Assembly (NCBI GenBank): GCA_041657845.1
Contig: JBBABD010000043.1
Coordinates: forward strand, 1-6,111
Direction of reading: 5' to 3'
Length of the DNA: 6,111 nucleotides
DNA from: Parcubacteria group bacterium
GTDB lineage: Bacteria > Patescibacteriota > Minisyncoccia > Moranbacterales > JAKLHP01
Part shown: in pieces, positions 6,012 to 6,111 of the stretch
Layout of the letters: each line of letters begins with the position of its first letter
How positions within the stretch are numbered: the first letter of the stretch is position 1
Notes under the pieces: model-generated
Database searches by the model: none
What the model saw: only the letters and a program-made list of their open reading frames with translations
Told to the model about the DNA's origin: nothing
Made by a program: the position numbers and the translations under genes

Positions 6012-6111
6012 CTTTGCAGGTATTTCTCTTGAGGTGTAAGCCCATTAAGAGTTAAATGTATTCTTTGAAAATTGTAATAGCTTAGCCACTCATAAGGAGT
6101 TTTCCAGATTC
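5993..6111 (-). CDS. IS481/IS3-like transposase (integrase core), C-terminal fragment
   Basis: Read on the - strand from the window end, 38 codons are open before a TAA at 5993-5995. The peptide contains TPYEWLSYYNFQRIHLTLNG followed by LTPQEKYLQSV. This is the hallmark C-terminus of rve-type DDE transposases (W..YYN..R.H..LNGLTP.E), where the integrase core ends after its catalytic Glu. The catalytic residues themselves lie outside the window. The gene runs opposite to every other gene here, towards uvrC. It is cut by the window edge, not visibly broken. IS481 and IS3 both fit; the presence or absence of an upstream orfA outside the window would separate them. The stop is followed within a few bases by a possible IS end. 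Confidence 0.75.
   Translation of the reverse strand, partial: IWKTPYEWLSYYNFQRIHLTLNGLTPQEKYLQSVTLDC

Overview
This AT-rich window carries a compact set of co-directional bacterial housekeeping genes on the + strand and the edge of an insertion sequence on the - strand. The AT bias, minimal spacing, short protein versions, lack of Shine-Dalgarno motifs and several dispersed low-complexity repeats, some inside a gene, suggest a Candidate Phyla Radiation (Patescibacteria) genome, perhaps of the Parcubacteria/Moranbacteria type. That placement is an inference from style, not from a marker gene. TGA ends the first reading frame, so the Gly-recoding of Gracilibacteria/Absconditabacteria does not apply.

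Layout: 1-138 is the C-terminal end of glycyl-tRNA synthetase. It overlaps in an ATGA junction with a NIF3-family metalloprotein (135-1082). A gene-free, very AT-rich inverted repeat (1083-1210) follows. Next come an M16 zinc peptidase (1211-2479) and, four bases later, an AI-2E/PerM-family membrane protein (2484-3512), which form one transcription unit. A convincing intrinsic terminator (3537-3573) closes that unit. A winged-helix plus nucleotidyltransferase-fold protein (3631-4593) starts the next unit. A folded dispersed repeat (4606-4692) separates it from uvrC (true start probably 4698, end 5948). From about 5986 to the window end lies the 3' end of an IS481/IS3-like transposase on the - strand.

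Functionally the genes are a mixed set: translation (GlyRS), a conserved metal protein, proteolysis, a membrane transporter-like protein, an unassigned nucleotidyltransferase and nucleotide excision repair. They do not form an evident pathway. No phage, defence, CRISPR or biosynthetic system is visible. The most unusual part is uvrC. It is preceded by one repeat type and interrupted in frame by two others, it lacks the C-terminal helix-hairpin-helix domain, it keeps only two of the four cysteines known from other UvrC proteins, and it sits next to an IS end.
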